From Bradyrhizobium sp. WSM3983 (GTDB lineage: Bacteria; Pseudomonadota; Alphaproteobacteria; Rhizobiales; Xanthobacteraceae), in assembly GCF_000473045.1 (NCBI RefSeq), contig NZ_AXAY01000003.1, positions 248,001 through 312,000 of the forward strand: a DNA stretch of 64,000 nt, written 5' to 3'. The notes beneath the pieces are model-generated. The model was not told the DNA's origin. It searched no databases and saw nothing but the letters and a program-made list of their open reading frames with translations. The first letter of the stretch is position 1. Each line of letters opens with the position of its first letter. The position numbers and the translations under genes are program-made. Below, piece by piece: positions 27,525 through 36,141 of this stretch.

Positions 27525-28328
27525 CTAGTCCTTGGCCGGCCCGGGAAGCAACTCGCTGGTCCTGCCCACGAGTCGGTTGGCCACGAGGCCGATCCATTCG
27601 CGCACAGCCGTGTCGGTTCGGCCGAGACCGTCCGAACCGACATTGGTGAAAGAGAACAGATCGTCGCGTCCGCCCATCCGCCAGTCGACGGGATAGGCTT
27701 CGACATCAAATCCAGCCTTGCGGAATATCCCCATCGAACGCGGCATGTGAAAGGCCGAGGTAACCAGCAGCCAGCGCTCGCCCGGTTTCGGTGCCACCAA
27801 GCGCTTCGTGAAGATCGCATTCTCGTAGGTGTTGCGCGAGTCCCGTTCCACGATCAGGCGTTCCCTCGATATGCCGATATTTTCCAGGACCGGTACCGAG
27901 TAGTCGGCTTCCCTGGCGCCGGGCGAGACTAGGTTGGCAGAGCCCCCCGTGAAGACGATGCGCGCATTCGGATAGCGACGCGCAAGCTCGGCCGGCGCAA
28001 AAAAACGATCGGCCGCGTGTGAGACCACCGGCGTGTGATGCGCCGCCGACAGATCGGTATCAACCGAGCCGCCCAGCACGATGATGCCGTCGGGCGTGCC
28101 GCGCGACGGATCCCACGCCGGAAAGCGTGACTCAAGCGGATAGAGCAAGAGATTGCCAAGCGGCGAAAAGGCAGCGAGCGCGAACAGGATCAGCGTGGTC
28201 GCGGCCAGCTTCCGGCCGAGCCCGGCAAAGCGCGTTGCCATCAGCACGACCGAGATGATCCCGAGTTCGACCAGAAGATTGATCGGCACCACTGCGGCAC
28301 CGAGCGTCTTGGAAAGAAGGAAGTACAG
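27525..28328 (-). CDS. YdcF family protein (DUF218), probable non-ATG start
   Basis: A DUF218 domain follows two N-terminal membrane helices. The core motifs are DGIIVLGGSVDTDL, ARIVFTGGSANLV, RLIVERDSRNTYENA and WLLVTSAFHMPRSMGIF. Frames starting at the GTG near 28292 lose the family N-terminus; the twelve upstream codons read YFLLSKTLGAAV, which matches other YdcF proteins. The only start available there is CTG at 28328, with GAGG six bases upstream, and I use it here. YdcF proteins are inner-membrane and linked loosely to envelope or S-adenosylmethionine biology. Confidence 0.82.
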   Translation of the reverse strand: MYFLLSKTLGAAVVPINLLVELGIISVVLMATRFAGLGRKLAATTLILFALAAFSPLGNLLLYPLESRFPAWDPSRGTPDGIIVLGGSVDTDLSAAHHTPVVSHAADRFFAPAELARRYPNARIVFTGGSANLVSPGAREADYSVPVLENIGISRERLIVERDSRNTYENAIFTKRLVAPKPGERWLLVTSAFHMPRSMGIFRKAGFDVEAYPVDWRMGGRDDLFSFTNVGSDGLGRTDTAVREWIGLVANRLVGRTSELLPGPAKD

Positions 28329-28360
28329 GGGAAGCCTCGCTGAAACGATCGTGGTGCGCA

Positions 28361-28421
28361 GGCTTGACCCCGCCCATCTTCAGAAATCTTCTTGGAAGAG
28401 GATCGATTGCCGGGTCAAGCC
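28361..28421. repeat. Short inverted repeat between ydcF and formamidase
   Basis: GGCTTGACCC (28361-28370) pairs exactly with GGGTCAAGCC (28412-28421) across 41 bases. The word GGGTCAAGCCCGGG is typical of the intergenic repeats seen elsewhere in this genome. It sits between divergent genes and could be structural or regulatory. Confidence 0.45.
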
Positions 28422-28475
28422 CGGGCATAACAAGATCTCATGACAAGTTCTGATGAAATCGATTGGACGCGGCAA

Positions 28476-29417
28476 ATGACCCATCATCACCTGCATTCAA
28501 GTCCCGAAACCTGCCATTGGGGCTTCTTTGAAGCCGCGCTCAAGCCCGTCCTCACCATCGCCAGCGGCGATGAGGTGACCGTCGATACCATCAGCGGCGG
28601 CCCGGACATGCTGCCCGACCGCAGCAGGTTTCACATTCCGCCGGAGATGTTCGAGGTTCACGCCAAGAACGAACGCATGCTCCCCGGCCACATCCTGACC
28701 GGCCCGATCGCGGTCGAAGGCGCCGAGCCCGGCGATGTGCTCGCAGTCGAGATCCTCGACGTCCAGCTCCGCCAGGACTGGGGCTGGAACATGATCAAGC
28801 CACTGTCAGGCACCCTGCCCGACGATTTCCACGAGACGCGGATTCTCAACATCCCGCTGGACCGGACGCGAATGGTCGGCCGGATGCCGTGGGGCCTCGA
28901 CCTGCCGCTAAAACCGTTTTTCGGCGTGATGGGCGTTTCGCCGCCGCCCGCCTGGGGCCGCATCTCCTCGCTCGTTCCGCGCGCCATGGGCGGCAATCTC
29001 GACAACAAGGAGCTCGGCGCCGGCGCGACGTTGTATCTGCCGGTGTTCGTCCCGGGCGCGATGTTCTCCTGCGGCGACGGTCATGGCGTGCAGGGTGACG
29101 GTGAGGTTTGCGTCACCGCGATTGAGACGGCGCTTCAGGGCCGCTTCCGGCTGACGCTGCGCAGGGATTTGCGGTTCGACTATCCGCGCGCGGAGACGCC
29201 GACCCACTATATGACCATGGCGATGGACCCCGACCTCGACCAATGCGCGGTGCGGGCGCTGCGCGACATGATCGTGCTGCTGGGCGAGACGCGAAACCTG
29301 TCGCGCGAGGACGCCTATACATTGTGCAGTCTCGCGGCCGATCTGCGGGTGACCCAGACCGTCAACGGCTCCAAGGGCATCCATTGCATGATCGACAAGG
29401 CGATCGTGCACGGCTGA
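28476..29417 (+). CDS. Acetamidase/formamidase family protein
   Basis: A 313-residue FmdA_AmdA family enzyme. Visible family segments are THHHLHSSPETCHWGFFEA at the start, MLPGHILTGPIAVEGAEPGD, and FSCGDGHGVQGDGEVCVTAI, whose Asp and His residues belong to the active site. It hydrolyses a short amide to ammonia and the acid. ATG 28476 gives the usual N-terminus; an in-frame ATG at 28440 adds 12 residues. No amide transporter is adjacent. Confidence 0.88.
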   Translation: MTHHHLHSSPETCHWGFFEAALKPVLTIASGDEVTVDTISGGPDMLPDRSRFHIPPEMFEVHAKNERMLPGHILTGPIAVEGAEPGDVLAVEILDVQLRQDWGWNMIKPLSGTLPDDFHETRILNIPLDRTRMVGRMPWGLDLPLKPFFGVMGVSPPPAWGRISSLVPRAMGGNLDNKELGAGATLYLPVFVPGAMFSCGDGHGVQGDGEVCVTAIETALQGRFRLTLRRDLRFDYPRAETPTHYMTMAMDPDLDQCAVRALRDMIVLLGETRNLSREDAYTLCSLAADLRVTQTVNGSKGIHCMIDKAIVHG

Positions 29418-29606
29418 TCTCGCCGGCACCTCCTGACCGCGGCCGCCCGGGCATTCCGGACGGCGCGCTGAGTCGCGTCTGATTTCCTGCACGATTCCAA
29501 CGATCTAAGCGACGAGCTAAGCCTGCATTTGACTTCCACCCCTGAACCTAAATAGAGTCTTAATCGTTACTTTTATGTACCCGAGTAAGAGGCTAGCGTT
29601 CGGGCC

Positions 29607-29804
29607 ATGGCCACCGAAAAAGCCGAGACTGACCGCATTCCCGTAACCTTGGCGCTCTCGACCATCACCTACCTGGAGAAGTTGGTGAGACAGGGCACCC
29701 ACGGCACCAGCGTTCCCGGCGTCGCACGTACCTTGATCGAGGAAGGCATCCGTCTCGCCATCAAGGACGGGCTTTTGTCGATTCGCGACAATGGCAGAAC
29801 GTGA
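29607..29804 (+). CDS. Small conserved-looking protein of unknown function
   Basis: A 65-residue soluble protein. ITYLEKLVRQGTHGTSVPGV followed by ARTLIEEGIRLAIKDGLL suggests helices after a short strand, loosely like a ribbon-helix-helix DNA-binding protein; this is an impression, not a family match. It is 72 bases upstream of gcrA on the same strand. A GANTC site lies about 55 bases upstream. Confidence 0.6.
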   Translation: MATEKAETDRIPVTLALSTITYLEKLVRQGTHGTSVPGVARTLIEEGIRLAIKDGLLSIRDNGRT

Positions 29805-29876
29805 GCGTGCGCCGAACGTGAAGCGGACGGATCTCGAGCTGCGGTTGGCCGATTGTCGCAACCTGGGACCGTTACA

Positions 29877-30365
29877 ATGCCTGTTCTCTCACCAACCTGG
29901 ACCAACGAACGAATTGAACTTCTGAAGCAACATTTCGAGGCTGGTCTATCCTGCCGCGAGATCGCCGCCGACATCGGCGTCAGCCGCAACGCCGTGATCG
30001 GCAAGCTGTCGCGCCTGAATCTCACGCGCGGCCGCTCGGTCGACGAGCGCAGACTCCAAGACAGGCACCAGGACCGGACTAGCGCGCCGCGCGCGCACAA
30101 AGCAGTGCCCCGGCTGCAATTTGAGATGCTCGCCACGATCTACGGCGAATCGGACGTGCCTGTCGCGACCGGACCAATCGACGAAGCCAATCGCTGCTCG
30201 CTAATGGAGCTCGGCGAGAACCGCTGCCGCTGGCCGATCTCGACGCCCGGTGCGGAGGATTTCTGCTTCTGCGGCAATGCCGCGCACGACGGACAGCCCT
30301 ATTGCACCGGCCACAAGCGCCTCGCCTACCGGCCGAACTCGCGTGCGCGCGTCATGCGCGGCTGA
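29877..30365 (+). CDS. GcrA-family cell cycle regulator
   Basis: A 162-residue GcrA-type protein. The N-terminal DNA-binding helix-turn-helix is WTNERIELLKQHFEAGLSC, then REIAADIGVSRNAVIGKLSR. The C-terminal sigma-70-interacting domain has CSLMELGENRCRWPISTP and FCFCGNAAHDGQPYCTGH. In Caulobacter GcrA acts with sigma-70 at promoters methylated by CcrM. The helix-turn-helix here lacks the usual extra glycine of canonical GcrA, so this may be a divergent paralogue. A good terminator follows 30 bases after the stop. Confidence 0.88.
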   Translation: MPVLSPTWTNERIELLKQHFEAGLSCREIAADIGVSRNAVIGKLSRLNLTRGRSVDERRLQDRHQDRTSAPRAHKAVPRLQFEMLATIYGESDVPVATGPIDEANRCSLMELGENRCRWPISTPGAEDFCFCGNAAHDGQPYCTGHKRLAYRPNSRARVMRG

Positions 30366-30390
30366 AGCCCGCCGTCCCTTGGACTCAACG

Positions 30391-30424
30391 AAAAACCTCC
30401 GGCAGGGCACTGCCGGAGGTTTCT
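30391..30424 (+). terminator. Terminator after gcrA-like gene
   Basis: An 11-bp perfect stem ACCTCCGGCAG (30395-30405) / CTGCCGGAGGT (30410-30420) with a four-base loop, with AAAA before it and TTCT after. Its T tract is weak, so it may act in both directions. Confidence 0.75.
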
Positions 30425-30587
30425 GGAGGCTTAGCGTGAAGCTAAGAGCCGCGAATTTTCAAAACCGGCTAAGAGCAATATAGCTGATCAACTCAGGTAA
30501 GTAAATAAAATTTTTGTCTATCGAATCGCATAGCTCGTCTTCGCTCGCGCAGGACATTTCTGATTTTGAAGATCAGCACCTCATCAA

Positions 30588-30620
30588 GAAAAAACCCCGG
30601 CAGTTTCCCGCCGGGGTTCT
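30588..30620 (-). terminator. Terminator of the porin gene
   Basis: The stem AACCCCGGC (30593-30601) / GCCGGGGTT (30610-30618) has an eight-base loop and A residues before it. Read on the minus strand it is a GC hairpin followed by TTTTTT, 25 bases past the porin stop. Confidence 0.85.
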
Positions 30621-30644
30621 CCAATCGAATTGCGCGATCGATGA

Positions 30645-32132
30645 TCAGAAGTTGCGCTGAGCACGCAGCAGCATGCTCACCGAGTTCTGGTCCTTCAGCT
30701 CGTACACGGCCGCCGGCTTCGCTGCGGTGGCAATGCCCGGGCTCGCGATGGCGCCAGAGTACTTCTGGTCCAGACGCGACCAGCTCAAGTCGGCAGTGAA
30801 CGCCAGGTTCTTGACCGGAGTCCACACGGTGTTGACACCGATGACCCCGAAGTTGAAGTCCGGATTACAGGTCGAACCGGCCACGGCGATCGCAGCGAAG
30901 TTGGTGCAGATCAGGGCCTTGCCCGTATTGCCGTACTTCAGCTGGGCATAACCACCGTAGACGGCGCTCGCCCAGTTCGGGCTCCAGTTGTGGGTATAGC
31001 CACCACGGAGACCCCAGGTCTTGACGGTATCGATGCCGGTAGTCGTTCCAAAGACGCCGTCAGCAATACCGGCGAAGCCGGTGCTCTGATACGCGCCGGT
31101 GCCGCTACCGCTGAACATGAAGAAGCTCTGCGGGAACAAGCTCTGGAAATTGTAACGAGTTGCACCGTCCGTGTAGACGGCCTGCAGGTTGATGACGTCG
31201 CCCGCACCGGTCGGGATGTTCTTGATCGACAAAGAGCCCTGCACAGCCCAGCCCCACTTGTCGGAGGGGTGACCGCTGGTCTCCGTCAAGCCGTAGTAGG
31301 CAGCATGGAGGTCATGCGCAGCAACCGAGAGCTGGGCCAGACCCCAGGCCTGGTCGACGCGCACGGCACCAAGGATGTCGGGAGAACGCGTGCCACCCCA
31401 TGAGTTGGCACCATAGACGCCCGTCACGAACTGAGCAGCCGTACCCGACGACACGTTCCAGAGATTCGACTGGCCGTTTGACGCCGTCGTCTCCTCCTGC
31501 AACGCGATCGAAGCGGTGATGCCTTGGCCGAAGTCCGCCGTATAGGCAGCCTGGTTCACACCGTTGGTGTGGTTGGAGCCGCCCGGAATGGTGTCGGGAC
31601 CGCCAGCCGGATAGCTCTGCCACGGGGCATCGAAGATCGATACCGTGCGGCCGAAGGTGAACCCGGCGAACTGGATAAATGCATGGTAGAGGCCGAGCGC
31701 GGGGGCACTGGGCGAGATCGTCGACGGGCCGCTGCCGGTGACGTTGGACGTGTCATAGGTGAAAACCATGTCGGCGTAGGTGCGAACAACGCCGTACTCG
31801 GTCGCCGTGCGGGTGTCGACATTGAAGTCGAAACGGGCGCGGCTGTAATAGTAGTTGGTCACACGGTTGTTTGACCCACCGTTCACAGAGCTCGTGCTGT
31901 TATTGAAACCGTAGTCGCCAGTGCCGCCGAGAACCGCGTCAGCGCGCAGGTAACCACCCAGCTTGATGCAGGTGTCGGTACCCGGCATGTAGTAGAAACC
32001 CGCGCCGTAGAGCGAGCAGACCTTCACGTATTCGACCGCCTTGGCCTTGACCGGAAGATCAGCCGCCTGAGCTCCACCGACGGCGATCAGAGTCGCCGCA
32101 GTGCCGAGCAAAAGGCTCTTCACCACTTTCAT
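30645..32132 (-). CDS. Outer-membrane porin (Porin_2 / Omp2b-like)
   Basis: A 495-residue beta-barrel porin. A Sec signal peptide (MKVVKSLLLGTAATLIAVGG, then AQA) is followed by the Porin_2 opening VKAKAVEYVKVCSLYGAGFY, with a second Cys in GTDTCIKLGGYLRAD. Alternating aromatic strands run to the terminal Phe (LRAQRNF), the outer-membrane assembly signal. SD sequence GGAGG lies at 32139-32143, just before ATG 32132. It allows passive diffusion of small solutes. The long 5' region suggests regulated expression. Confidence 0.93.
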   Translation of the reverse strand: MKVVKSLLLGTAATLIAVGGAQAADLPVKAKAVEYVKVCSLYGAGFYYMPGTDTCIKLGGYLRADAVLGGTGDYGFNNSTSSVNGGSNNRVTNYYYSRARFDFNVDTRTATEYGVVRTYADMVFTYDTSNVTGSGPSTISPSAPALGLYHAFIQFAGFTFGRTVSIFDAPWQSYPAGGPDTIPGGSNHTNGVNQAAYTADFGQGITASIALQEETTASNGQSNLWNVSSGTAAQFVTGVYGANSWGGTRSPDILGAVRVDQAWGLAQLSVAAHDLHAAYYGLTETSGHPSDKWGWAVQGSLSIKNIPTGAGDVINLQAVYTDGATRYNFQSLFPQSFFMFSGSGTGAYQSTGFAGIADGVFGTTTGIDTVKTWGLRGGYTHNWSPNWASAVYGGYAQLKYGNTGKALICTNFAAIAVAGSTCNPDFNFGVIGVNTVWTPVKNLAFTADLSWSRLDQKYSGAIASPGIATAAKPAAVYELKDQNSVSMLLRAQRNF

Positions 32133-32541
32133 ATAAAACCTCCAAGTTGTTCATTTTACGGAGACCGGACCGTGAGGCCCCCCAGATCCCCGTCTCTTCA
32201 AATCCGCTCGGCCGCTTCCCGCTTTCGGACGCACCCGCTTGAGACGCGAGGGACGTGAGCGAACCACCTGCAACGGGACGATTGAGAACCCCCCACCGTC
32301 CGGATCAATATGCCTGCGCCGTTCCGTTAATCAAAATAGTTTATCAGCTCAGCTTTGTGGTTTCACCAACCCTGTGTCTGCCGCGCAACACCGGACGCGC
32401 GAGCTAAAAGGCTGACCGGATCATATTTGTAATTTCCGTGACACAATTACCCTGCTCTGCACTTGCGTCAGGGCAGGCTTGCGTGGACTATGACCGCCGC
32501 GAAGACCGGCCAGAAAGAAATCAGCCTGCGGGAGTGACGCT
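32133..32541. other. Long divergent region between porin and MarR genes
   Basis: A 409-base stretch without a credible gene; it must carry promoters for both flanking genes. The middle part (32320-32450) is AT-rich. One inverted repeat, GTAATT (32429-32434) / AATTAC (32445-32450), lies about 90 bases upstream of the MarR start and could be its operator. No small RNA is recognisable by eye. Confidence 0.5.
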
Positions 32542-33048
32542 GTGTCAGCGACGAGGAAAGAAGGGGCGCGCGTCCGCTCCGTCGGCAATCTCGATATCAT
32601 CAGGCGATTCACCTGGGAGATATCATCGATCAACATGTATCTGGAGGAGCTGCGTCAGTTCTGGGCCAGGACGCTAGGCATCAGCGGACCGCAATGGCTG
32701 ATCCTGATGGCGATTTCCGACCTCGACAAGGACGACGGCGTCCCCGTCAACGTGGTCTCCAAGCTGCTTCATGTCGATCCGTCCTTCGTCACCACCCAGT
32801 CCAAGCTTCTCGAGAAGAAGGGCCTGCTGCGCCGCCGCCCCTCACCGACCGACGCCCGCGTGGTACGGCTGTCGCTGGTCGAAAAGACGCAGAAGCACAT
32901 CGCGAGCCTCAACGAGCAGTACAAGACGATTCGCGAATTCGTCTTCCAGGAGTTCGACGAGAACGAGCTGACCGAATTCACCACCAAGCTCGCGACGCTG
33001 AAGACCCGACTTGAAAAGGCCTGCGTCAGGATCTCCCTCGACTTCTGA
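32542..33048 (+). CDS. MarR-family transcriptional regulator
   Basis: A 168-residue winged-helix protein: WEISSINMYLEELRQFWART at the dimer helix, GPQWLILMAISDLD, the recognition helix VDPSFVTTQSKLLEKKGLL and the wing RRRPSPTDARVVRLSL. Start GTG 32542 has GGGAG ten bases upstream. The ligand and targets are unknown. It points away from the porin gene and toward the convergent hydrolase gene. Confidence 0.9.
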   Translation: MSATRKEGARVRSVGNLDIIRRFTWEISSINMYLEELRQFWARTLGISGPQWLILMAISDLDKDDGVPVNVVSKLLHVDPSFVTTQSKLLEKKGLLRRRPSPTDARVVRLSLVEKTQKHIASLNEQYKTIREFVFQEFDENELTEFTTKLATLKTRLEKACVRISLDF

Positions 33049-33082
33049 GGCGCGCATCCGATCTTGCGCCAGGAGGCCGCGC

Positions 33083-34198
33083 TCAGATCCGCTTGCCGAC
33101 GGCACCGAGCTGCGATTCGAGCCAGTCGAAGATGTATTCGTTGGCAAGGCTCGGGTTGTCGGCATGAGCCTGCGCCGCGCCGGTCTCCGCCGCGGTGAAC
33201 ACTTTCAGCACGATATCCGAACTGCCGAGCTGGGATTTTTGCAGGATCTGACGCGCCCGGTCGGCCTTGAGCCAGCCGTCCTCGCCGAGCGTGATCAACA
33301 CCGGACATTCGGCGCCCGAGGCCATCAGCGGCGCATGCGGCACCGGGACGATGCTGAGATCGCTCATCGCAAAACGGCTGGCAAAGAACGACCGCTCGTG
33401 CAGGTCCCACAGGCCGCCATCGCAGACGGCCGCGGCGAGACGCGGCTCCTGCAACACCGCACGTGCCACGAACGAAGAGCCCCACCCGTCAGCCACGATC
33501 GCAACGCGATCGAAATCGACGTCCTCGCGCTCCTCCAGATAATCCATCGCGCTGGCAACCGAGCTTTCGAGATCCCGGCGCTGCATGAGCATGTCGGCGT
33601 AATCGTCGCGCTGGTCGCCGAGCAAGTCCAGCGCGAGCATCGACAACCCACGCTCGCGCGCATGGGGCGCGAGCTTGAACAGGAATTCTTCCTTGCGGTG
33701 GCCGGGCTCGCCGATGCAGATCACCGTCGGGGCGCGACCGTTCGCCGCAGGCGCAGGCAGGAAATAGCCCTGCAACGAATGACCTTCGCCCCACGGGATT
33801 GTCACGACTTCGCCGGCCGGCCCGCGCGCCGTGAGGAAACGGCGAGCGCATTCCTGCATCGCGAGCACCGCGACCCAGCGGCGCTCGTCGGCGGGATCGA
33901 GCGGCATCGCGGCCGCACCGTAGTAGTTCATCGCGCGCAGCCAGTTGCGCTGCGCGGTCACCATATGGCCTTCCGCGAACGCCGCCTCGGCACGATGCCG
34001 GTTGGCCTGCGCCAGCTTTTTCCACTCGCGATGCCAGGACTGCTCGTCGTCGCGCTTCAGCTGCCGCGCGATCATCAGGCATTCGGCGATGGTGGCGCCG
34101 CCCTCCTGGGCCGCGGTGAGCAGCCGCGTGAATTCAGCAGAGATATCCTCTCTCTCCGGGCAGAGGATAAAATCGTCGGAGAGGCATGCGGGTATCAT
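33083..34198 (-). CDS. Alpha/beta hydrolase fold protein (FrsA/DHPON hydrolase-like) lacking the nucleophile Ser
   Basis: A 371-residue protein with a helical N-terminal cap (residues 1-125, HREWKKLAQANRHRAEAAFA) and an alpha/beta hydrolase core from about 130. At the nucleophile elbow, where G-x-S-x-G is expected after VAIV, it reads A-D-G-W-G (236-240); the serine position is Gly, encoded GGG. The later Asp segment (VLITLGEDGW) and His segment (QAHADNPS) remain. It may be a non-hydrolytic relative such as FrsA-type proteins, which also lack Ser. It converges on the MarR gene. Confidence 0.82.
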   Translation of the reverse strand: MIPACLSDDFILCPEREDISAEFTRLLTAAQEGGATIAECLMIARQLKRDDEQSWHREWKKLAQANRHRAEAAFAEGHMVTAQRNWLRAMNYYGAAAMPLDPADERRWVAVLAMQECARRFLTARGPAGEVVTIPWGEGHSLQGYFLPAPAANGRAPTVICIGEPGHRKEEFLFKLAPHARERGLSMLALDLLGDQRDDYADMLMQRRDLESSVASAMDYLEEREDVDFDRVAIVADGWGSSFVARAVLQEPRLAAAVCDGGLWDLHERSFFASRFAMSDLSIVPVPHAPLMASGAECPVLITLGEDGWLKADRARQILQKSQLGSSDIVLKVFTAAETGAAQAHADNPSLANEYIFDWLESQLGAVGKRI

Positions 34199-34310
34199 CG
34201 GTGCTACGCTTTATCGTGGCGTTACCGTGCTTCACTAAACTATTTCAGTTCGCCAACCAAGCTGCCCTGCGCTGAATGAGACCCGTTCGAGATCACCATC
34301 GCTTGAACGC

Positions 34311-34343
34311 ATGTCACATGTCGCATGCGTGACATTCCGTCAC
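34311..34343. promoter_or_regulatory. Nested dyads upstream of the hydrolase gene
   Basis: ATGTCAC (34311-34317) pairs with GTGACAT (34329-34335), and GTGAC (34329-34333) pairs again with GTCAC (34339-34343). The cluster lies about 115 bases upstream of the hydrolase start, a place for a repressor or activator. The regulator is unknown. Confidence 0.4.
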
Positions 34344-34459
34344 GTCATGAGACGGAGAACGCGCGCGGGAGGGCAACGAAAATTACCCGAGCAAAATCAC
34401 CTGCGCACTCTTGCAATGATGATCATCATACCCACATCTGCGCGCGCTCGTTGACAGTC

Positions 34460-35431
34460 TCAGCCGAGTCGCCAGCCGACTTCCTGGGTGAAACTTTCGT
34501 AGAAGGCGCGGTCATAGGCCTGCTCGGGCGCGGCGCGCACGCGTTCGTCGAGCAGCTTGGCGTCCTCGCCGACAAGGATGCGCCAGCGCTCCGCCTTAAC
34601 GCCGTCGAGAATGATCCTGGCGGCCTGCGCCGCCGTCGTCGGCGCGTCCTCGAGGAAGGTGCGGGCGCGTTCGGCGAACGCCGCCTGGATGTCCTCGTCC
34701 GACATTTTGTCAGCATCTGGCACGCCGGCCGCAACCATGCGCTTGCGGGTCAGCACGACCTCCTCGGTGTTGAGACGCTCCGATCCGTCGCCGCTCTGCA
34801 CCTTGCGTGAGTTGGACACGATCGAGGTGCCGATATGGCCGGGCATCACCACCGAGCATTTGACGTGCGGCGCATGCAAGCGGAGGTCGTTGATCAGCGC
34901 TTCGCTAAATCCCTTCACCGCGAACTTCGCCGAGCTGTAGGCGGTGTGCGCCTGGCCCATGCCGATCGAGGCCCAGAATCCGTTGACACTGGCGGTGTTG
35001 ATGATGTGGGCTTCGTCAGCCTTGACCAGCATGGGCAGGAAGGTGCGGACGCCAAGATAGACGCCGCCCCAGCAGATGTTGAAGGTGCGCTCCCACTGCT
35101 CGCGTGTGTTGATGAACAGGCTGCCGCCACCGCCGATGCCGGCGTTGTTGAACAGCAGATGGATCTTGTCCGTCTTTTGCTGCTCGGCAAGCTCGTCGCG
35201 GAAACGCTTGAGATGATCCTCGATCGAGACATCGGCGACATGCGTTGTGACGCGCAGGCCCTGCGGCAGCTTCTCGATCTCGCAGAGCCGCTTGGTCGCC
35301 GCCATCGCGGCTTCCGAGACGTCGCACATCGCGACGTTGCAGCCCTCGACAACGAGTTGCCGTGCGAGCTCGCGCCCCATGCCCGTGCCACCACCGGTGA
35401 TGACGGCGATCTTTCCAGCAAATTCCTTCAT
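34460..35431 (-). CDS. Short-chain dehydrogenase/reductase
   Basis: A 323-residue classical SDR with a C-terminal extension. Cofactor motif TGGGTGMG (residues 12-19), NNAG in LLFNNAGIGGGG, catalytic Ser148 in INTASVNG, and YSSAK with Tyr165 and Lys169 are all intact. Asp37 after the second strand (MCDVSE) suggests NAD preference. It oxidises or reduces an alcohol/ketone of unknown identity. It is alone in its transcription unit as far as I can see. Confidence 0.92.
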   Translation of the reverse strand: MKEFAGKIAVITGGGTGMGRELARQLVVEGCNVAMCDVSEAAMAATKRLCEIEKLPQGLRVTTHVADVSIEDHLKRFRDELAEQQKTDKIHLLFNNAGIGGGGSLFINTREQWERTFNICWGGVYLGVRTFLPMLVKADEAHIINTASVNGFWASIGMGQAHTAYSSAKFAVKGFSEALINDLRLHAPHVKCSVVMPGHIGTSIVSNSRKVQSGDGSERLNTEEVVLTRKRMVAAGVPDADKMSDEDIQAAFAERARTFLEDAPTTAAQAARIILDGVKAERWRILVGEDAKLLDERVRAAPEQAYDRAFYESFTQEVGWRLG

Positions 35432-35471
35432 GGGACTTCGGCCCTCCCCTTATCGGCATGCTTCTTCGTCG

Positions 35472-35548
35472 TTGGCGCGCCGCGCATGCGACGCGCGCCA
35501 AATGTAGCAGCGCCGCATCCGCAGGTAAAAGCGGATCGGCGCTGCTAC
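35472..35548. other. Two adjacent strong hairpins in the SDR upstream region
   Basis: The first is TTGGCGCGC (35472-35480) / GCGCGCCAA (35493-35501). The second is an 18-bp stem with one bulged base, GTAGCAGCGCCG plus CATCCGC (35504-35522) against GCGGATCGGCGCTGCTAC (35531-35548), with loop AGGTAAAA. There is no T tract. They occupy the 355-base gap between the SDR start and the small gene at 35787; nothing else is recognisable in that gap. Confidence 0.65.
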
Positions 35549-35786
35549 CCGGGTCTTGTGAATGGCGGATCGCGCGGCGCTGCCCGACGATCGCTCATTC
35601 CTGCGCCTTTCCCTGTGGATTCCCCGTAGTGGTCCGGCTTCGGGTTTGAGCCAACTTTTTCACAATCCGAATCGTCAAATGGGGAACGCGGGGCGATTCG
35701 GGCCGGCCGCGTGTCGTTTCCGACACAGGCTGTGGCACTCGGCTTGCATTCTCCTCGTGGTCGTAACTACCGATGAGGTGACTGGA

Positions 35787-36026
35787 ATGTTCATAACCGT
35801 CGTGGCCGTGCTCTGCCGGCTTGGCGCCGCTGCTTCTGGCAGCTGCGTGGAAGAAATCGTGACCGACAGCAACATGACGCCCGATATGTCGATGATGGCG
35901 TGTGCGGTCGGTGCGCAGGCCCCGCTTGCAAAATGGATGGGCGAGCATCCGATCTATCACGCCAACTGGCGCCTCGATCGCTACAAATGCGTGCCGGGTC
36001 ACTACGAGATCAAGGGCCACGCCTAA
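35787..36026 (+). CDS. Small exported Cys-containing protein, unknown function
   Basis: A 79-residue protein with a short hydrophobic N-terminus (MFITVVAVLCRLGAAASGSC) that may be a signal sequence, then four further features: TPDMSMMACAVGAQAPLAKW, EHPIYHANWRLDRYKC and a closing GHYEIKGHA. GAGG lies ten bases upstream of ATG 35787. Small Cys-bearing proteins of this type are common in Bradyrhizobium, but I know no function. Confidence 0.7.
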   Translation: MFITVVAVLCRLGAAASGSCVEEIVTDSNMTPDMSMMACAVGAQAPLAKWMGEHPIYHANWRLDRYKCVPGHYEIKGHA

Positions 36027-36141
36027 GGCCCCGCAAAACTACTGATATCGAGGAAACGCCCGGGCCGCCCTCCCCGCGCGAGATTGCAGCGCCAGCCCCA
36101 TCGCGGCGGCGCGCCGCGTGACAACGATCACGCCCTTCCCC

